Below are positions 28,356 to 37,857 of a DNA stretch of 64,000 nt, piece after piece. Where the stretch lies: NCBI GenBank assembly GCA_030430075.1, contig JAUIGN010000010.1:124001-188000 (forward strand), read 5' to 3'. Position numbers and translations under genes: made by a program. Source of the DNA: a bacterium (lineage in GTDB: Bacteria > Planctomycetota > Planctomycetia > Pirellulales > Pirellulaceae). The notes below the pieces were generated by a model. That model was given only the letters and a program-made list of their open reading frames with translations, was not told where the DNA came from and ran no database searches. Every line of letters begins with the position of its first letter. Position 1 is the stretch's first letter.

Positions 28356-29753
28356 CTACACCGCGTCGAGCGTTCCGGTGCTGCCGGCGAATTGTTCGGT
28401 CTCGACCCCCAGCCGTTGCAACATCGTGACGAACAGGTGCGCCAGGGGCAGGTCGTCGCGCGCCGCTTCCTGCTGCCAAGGTTCGCGTCCACCATTCCAG
28501 GCGCCGCCGGCCGCGCTGTCCCCGGCGTAGTTCAGATACTGCCCGTGTTGGAAGCCCATGTTCTTGCCGCCGGTGAGGATCAGCGGGTAGTTGCGGGAAA
28601 GGTGAAATGCGCTGGATGCGGAACCGAACAGCAACAAGGTATTGTCCAGCATCTTGCCCTCTCCGCCCGGTTCGGGCGTCGCCTTCAGCTTGCCCGCGAA
28701 CCGCCCATACTCCTCGCAGAGAAACCGGCAGTAGGTACCGAAGTTCTTCCAACCGCCCGGTTGCTTGGTGTTGTGCGAGAGCTGGTGCGTGAGATTAAAC
28801 CCGACGGCCCGGGCGAGATAGTCGCTGACCCCAACACCGTTTTCTCGCCCGATCTGGTAGGTGACGACGCGCGTCGAGTCGGTTTTGAATGCCAGGTAAA
28901 TCAGCTCGAACATCGTTTGCAGATAGACTCGAGGATCTTCGGGCGTGATGTCCAGTTGCAGATGATCCACGTCGACATTGGGCAAGGGGATGTTCAGCCA
29001 TCGATTCGCCTTGGCCACCTTGATCTCCGTGTCCCGCACCGACTGCAGGTAGTCGTCCAACGTCTGTTGGTCGCGCGCTGAGAGGGCTTGCCGCAGGGAT
29101 CGTGCATCCGCGAGCAGGTCGTCCAGGGCACTCCGGCTGAGGGCCAGGCGGCGAGCTGCATCGGCATCGCTCTTGACGAACAGCATGTCAAACACCCGCT
29201 TCGGCCGATGCTCGGCCGGGATCGCGCGACCTGCCCGGTTGAACGACAGCGTATGGGCTCCCCGCGGCGTACCGGTCCCGCCGTCTGTGGAAAGGACCAG
29301 CGACGAGAAACGGGTCTGATCACCGACATGGGCCGCAAACAACTGGTCCAACGAAATGGAGTTCTGGTAGTCGCCCGAGGGCCCGGTCGGCGCTCCCGTC
29401 AGGAATTGGTCGGCATTCGAATGCCCGTGGATGCTGCGAGCGGCCGGATGCGAGAGACCCGACAGGACCGTCAATTCGCTACGCAGCGGTTCCAACGGTT
29501 CCAGGCACTTGGTCAGCGTGAACTGCCGGCCGTTGCCGTGCGGGAACCAGGCCCAATCCTGGTAGGCCGGATCGTCCGCCAACGGCATGGGGACGCCGTC
29601 CGGCATGTAGAAACAAGCCAGCCGCTTCTTGGCGGCCGGCGTGGGCGCGGCATGGGCCGAGCGGAGCTGCGATTCCATCCATGGCAGGGTGAGTGCGATT
29701 CCGGTACCGCGGAGAAAACATCGGCGATCAAGTGAAGCAAGTTTCCGGATCAT
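28356..29753 (-). CDS. Tat-exported DUF1552 protein
   Basis: 465 residues. The N-terminus has a twin-arginine-like signal (LDRRCFLRGTGIALTLPWM, RR at 10-11). The body matches DUF1552: RLACFYMPDGVPMP, SGLSHPAA, HGHSNADQFLTGA, SISLDQLFA, FELIYLAFKTDSTRVVTYQI and TLLLFGSASS. Function is unknown; family members occur almost exclusively beside DUF1592-type cytochrome genes, and it follows one here by 81 bp on the same strand. The two probably work together outside the cytoplasmic membrane. Tat export suggests a cofactor or folded metal protein, but I see no obvious metal motif beyond scattered His. Confidence 0.92.
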   Translation of the reverse strand: MIRKLASLDRRCFLRGTGIALTLPWMESQLRSAHAAPTPAAKKRLACFYMPDGVPMPLADDPAYQDWAWFPHGNGRQFTLTKCLEPLEPLRSELTVLSGLSHPAARSIHGHSNADQFLTGAPTGPSGDYQNSISLDQLFAAHVGDQTRFSSLVLSTDGGTGTPRGAHTLSFNRAGRAIPAEHRPKRVFDMLFVKSDADAARRLALSRSALDDLLADARSLRQALSARDQQTLDDYLQSVRDTEIKVAKANRWLNIPLPNVDVDHLQLDITPEDPRVYLQTMFELIYLAFKTDSTRVVTYQIGRENGVGVSDYLARAVGFNLTHQLSHNTKQPGGWKNFGTYCRFLCEEYGRFAGKLKATPEPGGEGKMLDNTLLLFGSASSAFHLSRNYPLILTGGKNMGFQHGQYLNYAGDSAAGGAWNGGREPWQQEAARDDLPLAHLFVTMLQRLGVETEQFAGSTGTLDAV

Positions 29754-29834
29754 GGCCCTGTCTTTCGCAAATCGAATCGTGGAACCGTCAAGCGGCCTGG
29801 CGGCACCAACGGACGGCGCCTCAGGGTATCTTCC

Positions 29835-32546
29835 TCATCGGGATAGGAAAAGATCGCTTGTCGCGACCAGCACGACCAGTGTACCAAGCCCGTCACCCCG
29901 GCGGCGCAGTTCGGCAGTGATTTGATCGATGTCGGACCGATCGGCGAACGTCAAGGGGCGGCCGAGGGCATAGGTTGCGAGCTTGTGAACCAGGGCTCGG
30001 GCAAACTGGTCCTGCCGGTTCTCCAGCAGGAACCGCTTGAGACCGTCCATCCCAGCCAGCGTCTGGCCGTTATACAGGCGACTGGACGCATCCACCGGCT
30101 TTCCTGCCACGTCGGTCCGCCAGCCGCCGACCGCGTCATAGTTCTCAAAAGCAATGCCCCAAGGATCGATCTTGGCATGACACGATCGGCAGGCCGCCTG
30201 GTTGCGATGGTCGGCAATCCGTTCCTTCAGTGTCATCCTGGCAATCTCAGGGTCTGCCAGGTCGATCTCGGGCACGGCCGGCGGAGGCGGCGGGGGCGGG
30301 TCGTTCAGCAATCGCTCCAACATCCAGATGCCCCGCTTGAGCGGATGTGAATCGCTGCCGTCAGAGTTCATGGCCAACAACCCTGCCTGAGTCAGCAATC
30401 CACCCCGCCGATCCTGAGGCACCAACGGCACGCGGCGAAAATGGTTTCCGTAAACGTTCGGCAGGTTGTAGTGACGGGCCAGCCGCTCATTGACCAGCGC
30501 ATCGTCCGCATGGAGAAAGTCGAGCACAGGTTGATCCCGCCGCAAGATGTCATCAAAGAAAGCGACCGGCTCTTCCCGCATCGCTTCCAGCAGCAGCGGG
30601 TCAAACTGCGGGTATCGCCGGCGGTCGACCTTCAGGTAGTCCAACAGTTGCATGCCCAACCAGCCGCGGACGAAATGCCGGGAAAACCGCCGGCTGCGTG
30701 GATCGGCGAGCATCCGCTGTACTTGCCCCGTCAGGATCTCCGGGTCGCCAAGCCGGCCCGCTCCCGCCAACGTCCGAAGTTCGTCGTCCGGGATGCTGCA
30801 CCAGAGGAACATCGACAACCGCGTGGCCAGCTCGAAGTCCTTCAGCCGTTCGTCGTCTCCGGCGGTCTCCGCCCCCACCTTGTGGCGGGCGGCCGCGTCG
30901 GATCGCGTCAGGTACAGGAACTTGGGTGAGGCGAGCACCGTCGCCAGCACTTCGACCATCGCCTCTTCCACGTCGTCGCAGGCGGGTTGCAGGTTGGCCA
31001 GGAGCGCCATCTTCTGGTCGACTTCAGACGCCGTCGCCGGTCGACGCCAGGCCCGCGTCATGAAGTCGGCAAGCACGCGACGGGCTTCTCCGAGCTCGTC
31101 GGTCGCTGGGCTGCGTTCGCCGAATACGCGACGGTGAGAAGCGGGTGGCCATTGTTCGTAAACGGGGGCGGTCACCTCCACGTAGTCGATCTGCACGGCA
31201 CCTGCGGAGAGCGAACTGTTGACCAGTTTGATGTACTCGGAAGGGCTGGGGAGATCGCCCATCTGCGAGATGTTGCGGACGGAATTGCGAGGATAGATTT
31301 CGCTCAGCGGGACCTCCCATTGGTAGAACTGCGGGCCGTTCGGTGGAGCCTGCACCACGGCGTCCCGGTCGCTGATGCGGACAGTGGCCTGCGAGTCATT
31401 GCTGGCTTGCCAGCCGAACTCTAATTGCAGGCTGGGATGACGATCGTCGTCGACCGAGGTGCGGGCGGCCCGGACACGAACTCGCAGTGTGCCCCGGTCG
31501 GGAACCTGATCTCCCAATTCGACAATCAGCCGTTGCCGGGGCGGCAGGATCACAATGTGTTCCGACCTGGGAGGGACTTGGGGACGAACAGAGACCGGCT
31601 TCCAGGCCATCTTGGCGCCCCGATAATTCCAGGAGACTTTGGCGGACCGGCCGTTGGTCAGGTTCTTGTAGTGCGTCCCCCGCGGACGAGACTGAAATTT
31701 GGCCAGTTGTGCCGCGACCGCCCGTTCCAACTCCGCTGGGTCGTCCTGGTGCTGTTTCTTGAGTGCATTCAGTTGCGATTCCTGCTTGGCCCATTCGCCG
31801 CGGGCTGCCTCAGCCAGCGAGGCGCCCCAGTAGCGTGCCGGCGGTCGCTCGCCCCGAACGGTCGCCCGCAGCAACGCCCGGCGACCCGCCTCCCGGTAGG
31901 TTGCGAACTGCGTCGCCGACATGTGCAATAATTCCGAGCTGTTCTCAAAGCCGTCTTCCGATACCGGATCGGGAGGCAGGTCCTTCGCGAAATTGAAGGG
32001 TAGCCCGAGCAGGTCCTGGAGCGCGTAGTTGTACTCGTAGCGCGTCATCCGTCGGAACGACGAGTGCCCTTCCGCTGCCCGCCGCACGGCCGATGCGACT
32101 TGGATCTCTGCAGCCAGCCAATCGACGATTTGGGCCCGGTCGTCATCGGGCAGCGGTTCCGCGTCGGCGGGGGGCATCTCTCCCTTGCCGAGAACGGCCA
32201 TCACTTCGAGCCACCAATTGACGTCGTCACCCTGCAGCAGATTGGGATCCAGCGTATCGATCCGGATGTTTCCCTCCTGCGTGTCCGGCCCGTGGCAATC
32301 GACGCAGGCCCGCTTGAGGATCGGCCCGACGTGCTCCTGAAACTCGACCAGGTTCGCAGTGGGGACCGCCTCCACCGTTTCCGGGAGAACGGCCTTGCGA
32401 TACCGTGACTGCCGGGCGCCGCGGATCTTCAATTCGGCCAACGTCGGGCGTGTTGGCGTTTCCGGCGGGTCGCCTGACTGCGCACCCACCGTGGCGGAAA
32501 ACGTCAGCAAGGAGAGACAAATCAAGGAGCGTGTGAATGAGTTCAC
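29835..32546 (-). CDS. DUF1587/DUF1592/DUF1588/DUF1585 cytochrome-type protein
   Basis: About 903 residues. No ATG fits the start: I use the GTG at 32546, which begins a good signal peptide (NSFTRSLICLSLLTFSATVGAQS); a TTG at 32573 is an alternative. A c-type haem motif CVDCH lies at 81-85 within a planctomycete cytochrome domain. Then follow DUF1587 (SSFRRMTRYEYNYALQDLL), a carbohydrate-binding-like beta region, DUF1592 (MTRAWRRPATASEVDQKMAL), DUF1588 (with CRSCHAKIDPWGIAFENYD, a second CxxCH) and a C-terminal DUF1585 (LATYALGRPLTFADRSD). Family function is unproven. It precedes its usual partner DUF1552. Confidence 0.92.
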   Translation of the reverse strand: MNSFTRSLICLSLLTFSATVGAQSGDPPETPTRPTLAELKIRGARQSRYRKAVLPETVEAVPTANLVEFQEHVGPILKRACVDCHGPDTQEGNIRIDTLDPNLLQGDDVNWWLEVMAVLGKGEMPPADAEPLPDDDRAQIVDWLAAEIQVASAVRRAAEGHSSFRRMTRYEYNYALQDLLGLPFNFAKDLPPDPVSEDGFENSSELLHMSATQFATYREAGRRALLRATVRGERPPARYWGASLAEAARGEWAKQESQLNALKKQHQDDPAELERAVAAQLAKFQSRPRGTHYKNLTNGRSAKVSWNYRGAKMAWKPVSVRPQVPPRSEHIVILPPRQRLIVELGDQVPDRGTLRVRVRAARTSVDDDRHPSLQLEFGWQASNDSQATVRISDRDAVVQAPPNGPQFYQWEVPLSEIYPRNSVRNISQMGDLPSPSEYIKLVNSSLSAGAVQIDYVEVTAPVYEQWPPASHRRVFGERSPATDELGEARRVLADFMTRAWRRPATASEVDQKMALLANLQPACDDVEEAMVEVLATVLASPKFLYLTRSDAAARHKVGAETAGDDERLKDFELATRLSMFLWCSIPDDELRTLAGAGRLGDPEILTGQVQRMLADPRSRRFSRHFVRGWLGMQLLDYLKVDRRRYPQFDPLLLEAMREEPVAFFDDILRRDQPVLDFLHADDALVNERLARHYNLPNVYGNHFRRVPLVPQDRRGGLLTQAGLLAMNSDGSDSHPLKRGIWMLERLLNDPPPPPPPAVPEIDLADPEIARMTLKERIADHRNQAACRSCHAKIDPWGIAFENYDAVGGWRTDVAGKPVDASSRLYNGQTLAGMDGLKRFLLENRQDQFARALVHKLATYALGRPLTFADRSDIDQITAELRRRGDGLGTLVVLVATSDLFLSR

Positions 32547-32825
32547 GGCGTTCCATCCAAAGTAGCGAGGCAATCTGGAGGGGAAGTCGGCAAACGGCGG
32601 GGAGCCATGCGCGGGATGGCAGCAGGGTAAGACGAAGCGCGTCTCATGTCGTTTGTCGTCAACGTGACAAGGCAGGTCTCACCTTCAACAGTCTACCAGA
32701 CGCCCGACGTGCCGGGCCAATGCAAACCAGCAAGGTGGCCCCGGTGACGACCGACAACGGCCAAATCGTGACGAGTGCCGAACGATCGTCCGGGCAGGCA
32801 TCTACCCGCTCGCAGATCATCCGAG

Positions 32826-33197
32826 CTAGAACGGTGCCTTGCCGGAACCGTAGAGCGCGTCGAGGAAGTCTTCCGCCTCCTCGATGTCCTTCTTGGCAAT
32901 GCTCAATTCGAGCCGCCCCTGGCTCATTCCCGGAACCGCCTGAAGAGTTTTCAAGTTCGATGTCTGAATGATCAGTTTGACGCCCATCCAGTTCATACCG
33001 AGCCAGCCCTTGGTCATCGTGACGGAAACGAGCTCGTGGAACGGAATGGCGACTTGCTTGACGTCAGACTTGACAATTCCGGCAACGGCATCGCGCGTCT
33101 GAAATTCGAGCGAGAGCCCCTGCTTGTCGTTCTTCAGGAGTCCGTTGCATTCGCCAAACCCACCGTAAACGTCGAGCGAAAAAGGTACTGCTTTCAT
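32826..33197 (-). CDS. Small PH/GRAM-like conserved protein
   Basis: 123 residues from the ATG at 33197, with GGGGAG about 10 bases upstream. No signal peptide or membrane segment. The sequence is a compact beta-rich domain: VGCNGLLKND-like start (FGECNGLLKNDKQGLSLEFQ), then VKQVAIPFHELVSVTMTKGW, LIIQTSNLKTLQAVPG, LELSIAKKDIEEAEDFLDAL. The pattern of seven strands and a final helix fits a PH/GRAM-like fold, and the DVKQVAIPFHEL strand resembles bPH-type domains. The role is unknown. The long in-frame extension upstream runs through a tandem repeat array and is not coding. Confidence 0.7.
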   Translation of the reverse strand: MKAVPFSLDVYGGFGECNGLLKNDKQGLSLEFQTRDAVAGIVKSDVKQVAIPFHELVSVTMTKGWLGMNWMGVKLIIQTSNLKTLQAVPGMSQGRLELSIAKKDIEEAEDFLDALYGSGKAPF

Positions 33198-33319
33198 CGT
33201 CGTGTTGCTCCCCCGCGCCATCTTGTGCGACTTCTTGAACGGTCCTTCCGCTGGCAGGCATTCGCTTCGCCGGGTGCAATCTTGGCGAAAGCAGCCGCGG
33301 CTTTCGCCCCGGGCGGCTC

Positions 33320-33385
33320 GCATTTCCCAGTTCGCATTTCCCAGTTCGCATTTCCCAGCTTGCATTTCCCAGCTTGCATTTCCCA
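33320..33385. repeat. 14-bp tandem repeat, 4.7 units
   Basis: Units start at 33320, 33334, 33348, 33362 and 33376: two copies of GCATTTCCCAGTTC, two of GCATTTCCCAGCTT, and a last partial GCATTTCCCA. The pairing of variants suggests duplication of single units. Located about 120 bp upstream of the small PH/GRAM-like gene start. Confidence 0.9.
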
Positions 33386-33598
33386 TGCCGCAGCATGACG
33401 GGAACGGCGCGGGCTGAAACGGCGGCCTCTGATCCACAGAGGGCCGCATGTCGAGCGGCATGACGGCCGACACGTCACGGGCGAAACGGGCGCTGCGAGC
33501 GATGCCGATGTGAAACGGACTCTTGCGGCCGTGCATGGCAGGCGATTCGCCATCCATGGCTGTGAGCAAGGCAATCCGTGCCTGATTGGGCCAGGCTG

Positions 33599-33627
33599 TG
33601 GACAATCAGGTTAGGATTGTGCATAAT
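33599..33627 (+). promoter_or_regulatory. Candidate sigma-70 promoter for the GntR gene
   Basis: TGGACA (33599-33604) and CATAAT (33622-33627) are separated by 17 bp, each one base from the consensus. Transcription would start near 33634 and give a leader of about 100 bases before the GntR ATG at 33735. Confidence 0.5.
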
Positions 33628-33734
33628 GCAGAGGTAAACGATGCCCCCGCCTCAAGCCCGCACCGCGGCGGTCACCATCCCCTGGTCGCCCAGCGTCCCG
33701 CCTGCGATTCACCCACCATCGCGAGTTGCCCGCC

Positions 33735-34451
33735 ATGTCCCGGACGTTACAGCCGCGATTGCCCGCCACGTTGCGTGGGACCACGTTCGATCATGGTCAG
33801 CGGCGGAGGATGGTGGCGGAACTCTTGCTTGCTGAAATTTTCCAAGGGGCGTTGCAAGCGGGCCAGCACCTGGTGATCAAGGATCTCTCCGAGAGATTTC
33901 AGGTCAGTTCGACGCCGATCCGCGAGGCGCTGGTGCAGTTGGAAGGTGTGGGCATCATCGACTTCGTGCCGAATTCAGGTGCCGTCGTGCGGCAGGTCAA
34001 GACGTCCGACGTCAAGGAAGTCTGCCAGGTCCGGAGGGCCCTGGAATGCGAGGCGACGCGCCGTGCCTGTGGCCGGATCGCGCTGGCAGAATTGCACGAA
34101 TTGGCCGCCGCATTCCGCCGCATCAAGTCCGCCAAACGTCGGAGCCGATCGTTTGTGGATAAAGCCCGCGAGCTGGATAGCCGTCTTCACGACTTGATTG
34201 CCGATTCCTGCGGCAACCGATTCCTGGCAAAGGAGATCGGACGGCTGAAGTTGCTTTTCCGCGCCTTTCGCGACGCGTCGTGGGAGCGGCGGCTGGCGGA
34301 CAACGATTGTTACCGTTTCACTGAAGAAGCTGACGAACATCTGGCCGTCGTCGAGGCCCTGATCGCGGGCAGCGTCAAGCAGGCGTCCCGCGCCATGTCG
34401 TGCCACATCCGGGCCGGCGTGAAGTACTGGAGTCGAGGTTTGCCAACGTAG
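33735..34451 (+). CDS. GntR/FadR-family transcriptional regulator
   Basis: 238 residues from the ATG at 33735. The N-terminal winged helix-turn-helix spans about 25-90, with the recognition region LSERFQVSSTPIREALVQLE typical of FadR-type GntR proteins. The C-terminal FCD effector domain carries candidate metal ligands D148 (DSRLH), H152, H202 (DEHLAV) and H224 (MSCHIR), a pattern seen in metal-binding FCD domains that usually bind small organic acids. The DUF1549/DUF1553 gene starts 65 bp downstream on the same strand, so the regulator probably controls the following two genes. A TTG 9 bases upstream is a weaker start. The effector is unknown. Confidence 0.9.
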   Translation: MSRTLQPRLPATLRGTTFDHGQRRRMVAELLLAEIFQGALQAGQHLVIKDLSERFQVSSTPIREALVQLEGVGIIDFVPNSGAVVRQVKTSDVKEVCQVRRALECEATRRACGRIALAELHELAAAFRRIKSAKRRSRSFVDKARELDSRLHDLIADSCGNRFLAKEIGRLKLLFRAFRDASWERRLADNDCYRFTEEADEHLAVVEALIAGSVKQASRAMSCHIRAGVKYWSRGLPT

Positions 34452-34502
34452 TCGGACAACAGCGCAACCCGTCCGCATTCGTTCAACAACGATATGGTTC
34501 GT

Positions 34503-34507
34503 AAGGA
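34503..34507 (+). promoter_or_regulatory. Ribosome binding site that fixes the DUF1549 start
   Basis: AAGGA is 9 bases before the ATG at 34517. It abuts an earlier in-frame ATG at 34508, which is therefore too close to be used. Confidence 0.6.
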
Positions 34508-34516
34508 ATGACCGCT

Positions 34517-37500
34517 ATGAGTCGCATCCCCCATCAACCGTTCCATCGATTTGCCATTCTGGGTGCCGTCTGCCTGGCGGCCGTCGTCTGTGGGATCGCC
34601 CCGAACGCCGGCGCGGAAGAGCCGCTGCAATACAACCGCGATATCCGGTCGATTCTGGCGGACAACTGCTTTGCCTGCCACGGCGCCGACAGCGCCGCCC
34701 GCAAAGCCGACTTGCGCATCGATCAGCGGGAGGCCGCCATTGACTATGGGGCGATCGTGCCCGGTTCTCCCGATGACAGCCAACTGTTGACGCGAATTCT
34801 CACCGACGACCCGGACCTCGTGATGCCGCCGCCGGAGACGAAGAAGGCATTGACCGCCGCAGAGAAGGAAAAATTGCACCGCTGGATCGCCGAGGGTGCC
34901 GAATATCAGAAGCACTGGTCCTTTCTGCCGCCTCAAGAGGTGTCCCTGCCGGCCGTACAAAATACTGCCTGGGTCAAGAATCCGATCGACCGCTTTGTGT
35001 TGGCTCGACTGGAGAACCAGGGCCTCACGCCCGCACCCGAAGCGGACCCGCGGTCCCTGTTTCGTCGTCTGCACCTGGATACGACCGGGCTGCCGCCTCA
35101 ACCGGCGGACGTTGCGGCATTCGAGAAAGACTATCGCCAGCGGGGTGACGCGGCACTTGCCGGATGGATTGATCGGCTGATGGAACTGCCCACCTGGGGT
35201 GAACACCGGGCCCGCTACTGGTTGGACGCAGCCCGTTACGGGGATACGCACGGCCTCCATTTTGACAACTATCGCGAGATGTGGCCGTACCGCGACTGGG
35301 TCATTCGGGCGTTCAATGACAACTTGCCCTTTGATCAGTTCACAGTTGAACAACTCGCCGGCGACCTCCTGCCACAGCCGACCGATGACCAACTGATTGC
35401 CACGGGCTTCCAGCGGTGCAACATCACCACCAATGAAGGCGGCACGATCGATGAAGAGAACCTGGCCAACTACGCGGCGGATCGAGTGCAGACGCTGGGC
35501 TGGGTCTACCTGGGGCTGACCACCAATTGCATCCAGTGTCACGATCACAAGTTCGATCCGCTCACGATGAAGGACTACTACTCGCTGGCCGCCTTCTTTC
35601 GCAACACCACGCAAGGGCCCAAGGATGGCAACGTCAAGGACGGCCGAGGTCCGGTGTTGATCGTCCCGAACGAAGAAGACCGTCCGCGCTGGAAGACACT
35701 GCCGAACGAGATTGCGGCCGCCCAGACGAGGCGGGATGAACGGCGAAAGTCCGCACGCGGCGACTTTGATGCCTGGCTGGCGTCTGCGGAGGTGGAATCG
35801 CTGGACGCGGACTTGCCGAGCGACCAGTTGGTGGCGCACGTGCCGCTGAACGAGGGCGCCGGCAACACCGCCGCCAACTTGTGCGGGGATCCGGAACAGT
35901 TCACGGCGACCGGTGATGTGACCTGGACCGCCGACGGAAAACTGGGGCCGGCTCCTGTCATGAAGTTGGGCGGGACGTTCGACCTGGGCGGACTGGGTGA
36001 CTTCGAGAAAAGCCAGTCCTTCAGCTACGGGGCCTGGATTAAGGCGGGACGCAACGGTGTGTTCGGCGGCATCCTGGCACGCATGGACGAAAAGAACGGC
36101 TACCGGGGTTGGGATCTCTGGCAGAATGACCGTAGTCTCTCGGTGCACGTGATTGATGCCTGGCCGGACAACGGGATGAAGGTCACGACCAAACGGGCCG
36201 TGGTCAAGCCCGGCACCTGGCAGCATGTGTTCGTCACGTATGACGGGTCGGGCAAGCCGGCCGGGATCAAGATGTATGTCGACGGCCAGGCAGAGCAACT
36301 GAACGTCGAAAAGAACACGCTCAAGCCGGACGCCACGATTCGCACCGAGACACCGCTCCGCATTGGGCAACGGAGTCATTCGCAGGTCTTCGACAGCGGA
36401 TCGGTCCAGGACGTGCGTCTCTACCGTCGTCAACTGAGCGCGGCGGAAGTCAAGACGATCACCGACATTGCGCCGCTACGAACGATTCTGGCGACCGCGG
36501 CCGGCGAACGGACGCCCAAACAGGAGGCGGCACTGTACGATCATTTCCTGGTGACGCGGGACGGTCAGTATCCAGAACTGGCAAAGACCGTCACCCGCCT
36601 GGAGGCGGAGCAGGCGGCCATCAAGGCCCGCAGCGCGGTGACCCATATTCAACAGGAGCGGATGGACGCACAGCCCACGGCACATATCCTGATGCGCGGG
36701 GCCTACGACAAGCCGGGTGAAGAGGTTCAGGCGGCGACCCCGGCGGCCCTCCATCCGTTGCCACCCGACGCTCCCCGCAATCGGCTCGGCCTGGCACAGT
36801 GGATTGTCGATCCTGCCAATCCGCTGACCGCGCGAGTGACCGTTAATCGGTTTTGGCAAGAGGTGTTCGGGCAGGGGATTATCGTTACGCCGGAGGACCT
36901 GGGCGTGATGGGCGCGCCGCCGACCCACCCGGAATTACTCGACTGGCTGGCGATTCGCTTTCGCCAGGGCGGCTGGGATGTGAAGCAGTTGTTCAAGCTC
37001 ATCCTGACCAGTGCCACGTACCGCCAGTCCGCCGTTGTCACGGCAGAGAAGCTGGAAAAAGACCGAGATAACCGGCTCCTTTCCCGGGGCCCCCGTTTCC
37101 GAATGGATGCAGAGATGGTCCGCGACCACGCGCTGGCCGTCAGCGGCCTGTTGTCGCGCAAGATGTACGGACCAGGCGTCAAACCTTATCAGCCCGAGGG
37201 GATTTGGGATATCGTCGGACTGCCGGGCGGCAACACCCGCGATTACGTCCAGGACCAAGGTGAAAACCTCTACCGGCGAACGGTCTACACATTTTGGAAA
37301 CGGATGGCTCCGCCGCCCAGCCTGGAAGCGTTCAACGCTTCCAGCCGGGAGGTCTGCACCGTGCGTCGGGAGCGAACGAACACGCCGCTCCAGGCACTCG
37401 TGACATTGAACGATCCCCAGTACATCGAGGCCGCTCGGCACCTGGCGCAACGCGCGTTGGCCGATTGCCCGGAAAATCCGGCTGGGGCGATCGACTATAT

Positions 37501-37726
37501 CGGTCTCCATGTGCTGGGGCGTCCCATGGGCGACCGCCAGCAGGAAATCGTTTCGGCCAGCCAGCACGATTTTCTTGACTTCTACCAGGCGCACCCGGAA
37601 GACGCTAAGGCGTTGATCTCGGTCGGTGAGACGCCGGCTGACGAGAAGATCGATCCGGCGGTGCTGGCGGCCTGGACGATGGTCTGCAACCAGATCATGA
37701 ATCTGGACGATGTGCTCAATAAGTAG
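34517..37726 (+). CDS. PSD1-type cytochrome with DUF1549, LamG-like and DUF1553 domains
   Basis: 1069 residues. A signal peptide (FAILGAVCLAAVVCGIAPNAGA) is followed by a planctomycete c-type cytochrome domain with haem motif CFACH (51-55) in DIRSILADNCFACHGAD. DUF1549 follows (RYWLDAARYGDTHGLHFDN, ITTNEGGTIDEENL, CIQCHDHKFDPL; the CIQCH is a second CxxCH). A concanavalin/LamG-like domain (about 460-650) is inserted, then DUF1553 (about 740-1040, HPELLDWLAIRF, LILTSATYRQS, TPLQALVTLND). Such proteins are nearly always encoded before a DUF1501 gene, as here (131 bp). An extracytoplasmic electron-transfer role is inferred from the haem motifs. Confidence 0.93.
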   Translation: MSRIPHQPFHRFAILGAVCLAAVVCGIAPNAGAEEPLQYNRDIRSILADNCFACHGADSAARKADLRIDQREAAIDYGAIVPGSPDDSQLLTRILTDDPDLVMPPPETKKALTAAEKEKLHRWIAEGAEYQKHWSFLPPQEVSLPAVQNTAWVKNPIDRFVLARLENQGLTPAPEADPRSLFRRLHLDTTGLPPQPADVAAFEKDYRQRGDAALAGWIDRLMELPTWGEHRARYWLDAARYGDTHGLHFDNYREMWPYRDWVIRAFNDNLPFDQFTVEQLAGDLLPQPTDDQLIATGFQRCNITTNEGGTIDEENLANYAADRVQTLGWVYLGLTTNCIQCHDHKFDPLTMKDYYSLAAFFRNTTQGPKDGNVKDGRGPVLIVPNEEDRPRWKTLPNEIAAAQTRRDERRKSARGDFDAWLASAEVESLDADLPSDQLVAHVPLNEGAGNTAANLCGDPEQFTATGDVTWTADGKLGPAPVMKLGGTFDLGGLGDFEKSQSFSYGAWIKAGRNGVFGGILARMDEKNGYRGWDLWQNDRSLSVHVIDAWPDNGMKVTTKRAVVKPGTWQHVFVTYDGSGKPAGIKMYVDGQAEQLNVEKNTLKPDATIRTETPLRIGQRSHSQVFDSGSVQDVRLYRRQLSAAEVKTITDIAPLRTILATAAGERTPKQEAALYDHFLVTRDGQYPELAKTVTRLEAEQAAIKARSAVTHIQQERMDAQPTAHILMRGAYDKPGEEVQAATPAALHPLPPDAPRNRLGLAQWIVDPANPLTARVTVNRFWQEVFGQGIIVTPEDLGVMGAPPTHPELLDWLAIRFRQGGWDVKQLFKLILTSATYRQSAVVTAEKLEKDRDNRLLSRGPRFRMDAEMVRDHALAVSGLLSRKMYGPGVKPYQPEGIWDIVGLPGGNTRDYVQDQGENLYRRTVYTFWKRMAPPPSLEAFNASSREVCTVRRERTNTPLQALVTLNDPQYIEAARHLAQRALADCPENPAGAIDYIGLHVLGRPMGDRQQEIVSASQHDFLDFYQAHPEDAKALISVGETPADEKIDPAVLAAWTMVCNQIMNLDDVLNK

Positions 37727-37857
37727 TGCCTGGTGGAGGCAGAGAATCGAACGAATCGCGGGCTTGCGCTCGCACCTGTTTGCCCTCGCCCGCTGGTCGC
37801 TGAAACTGAACGACGTTAGCCCTCTCGGCAAGCTAACCACGAATGGAAAGAGCCACC

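Larger units (their letters stand above)
33198..33734. other. Divergent regulatory gap before a GntR gene
   Basis: 537 bp between the small PH/GRAM-like gene (minus) and the GntR gene (plus). It holds a 14-bp tandem array (33320-33385) and a plausible sigma-70 promoter (33599-33627). A 64-codon open frame at 33641 with a good AGAGGT site overlaps the GntR start in another frame; I treat it as a possible leader only. Confidence 0.6.

Noticed and set aside
33641-33835. 64-codon gene
   Set aside because: Good ribosome site, but Pro-rich, no family likeness and overlapping the GntR start. Kept only as a possible leader in a finding.
34310-36433. 707-codon minus-strand open frame
   Set aside because: Antisense to the DUF1549/DUF1553 gene, which shows haem and family motifs in the plus frame.
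37727-37857. tRNA-like GAATCGAAC stretch
   Set aside because: No acceptor or anticodon stem can be drawn around it; no other tRNA or rRNA signature was found in the window.
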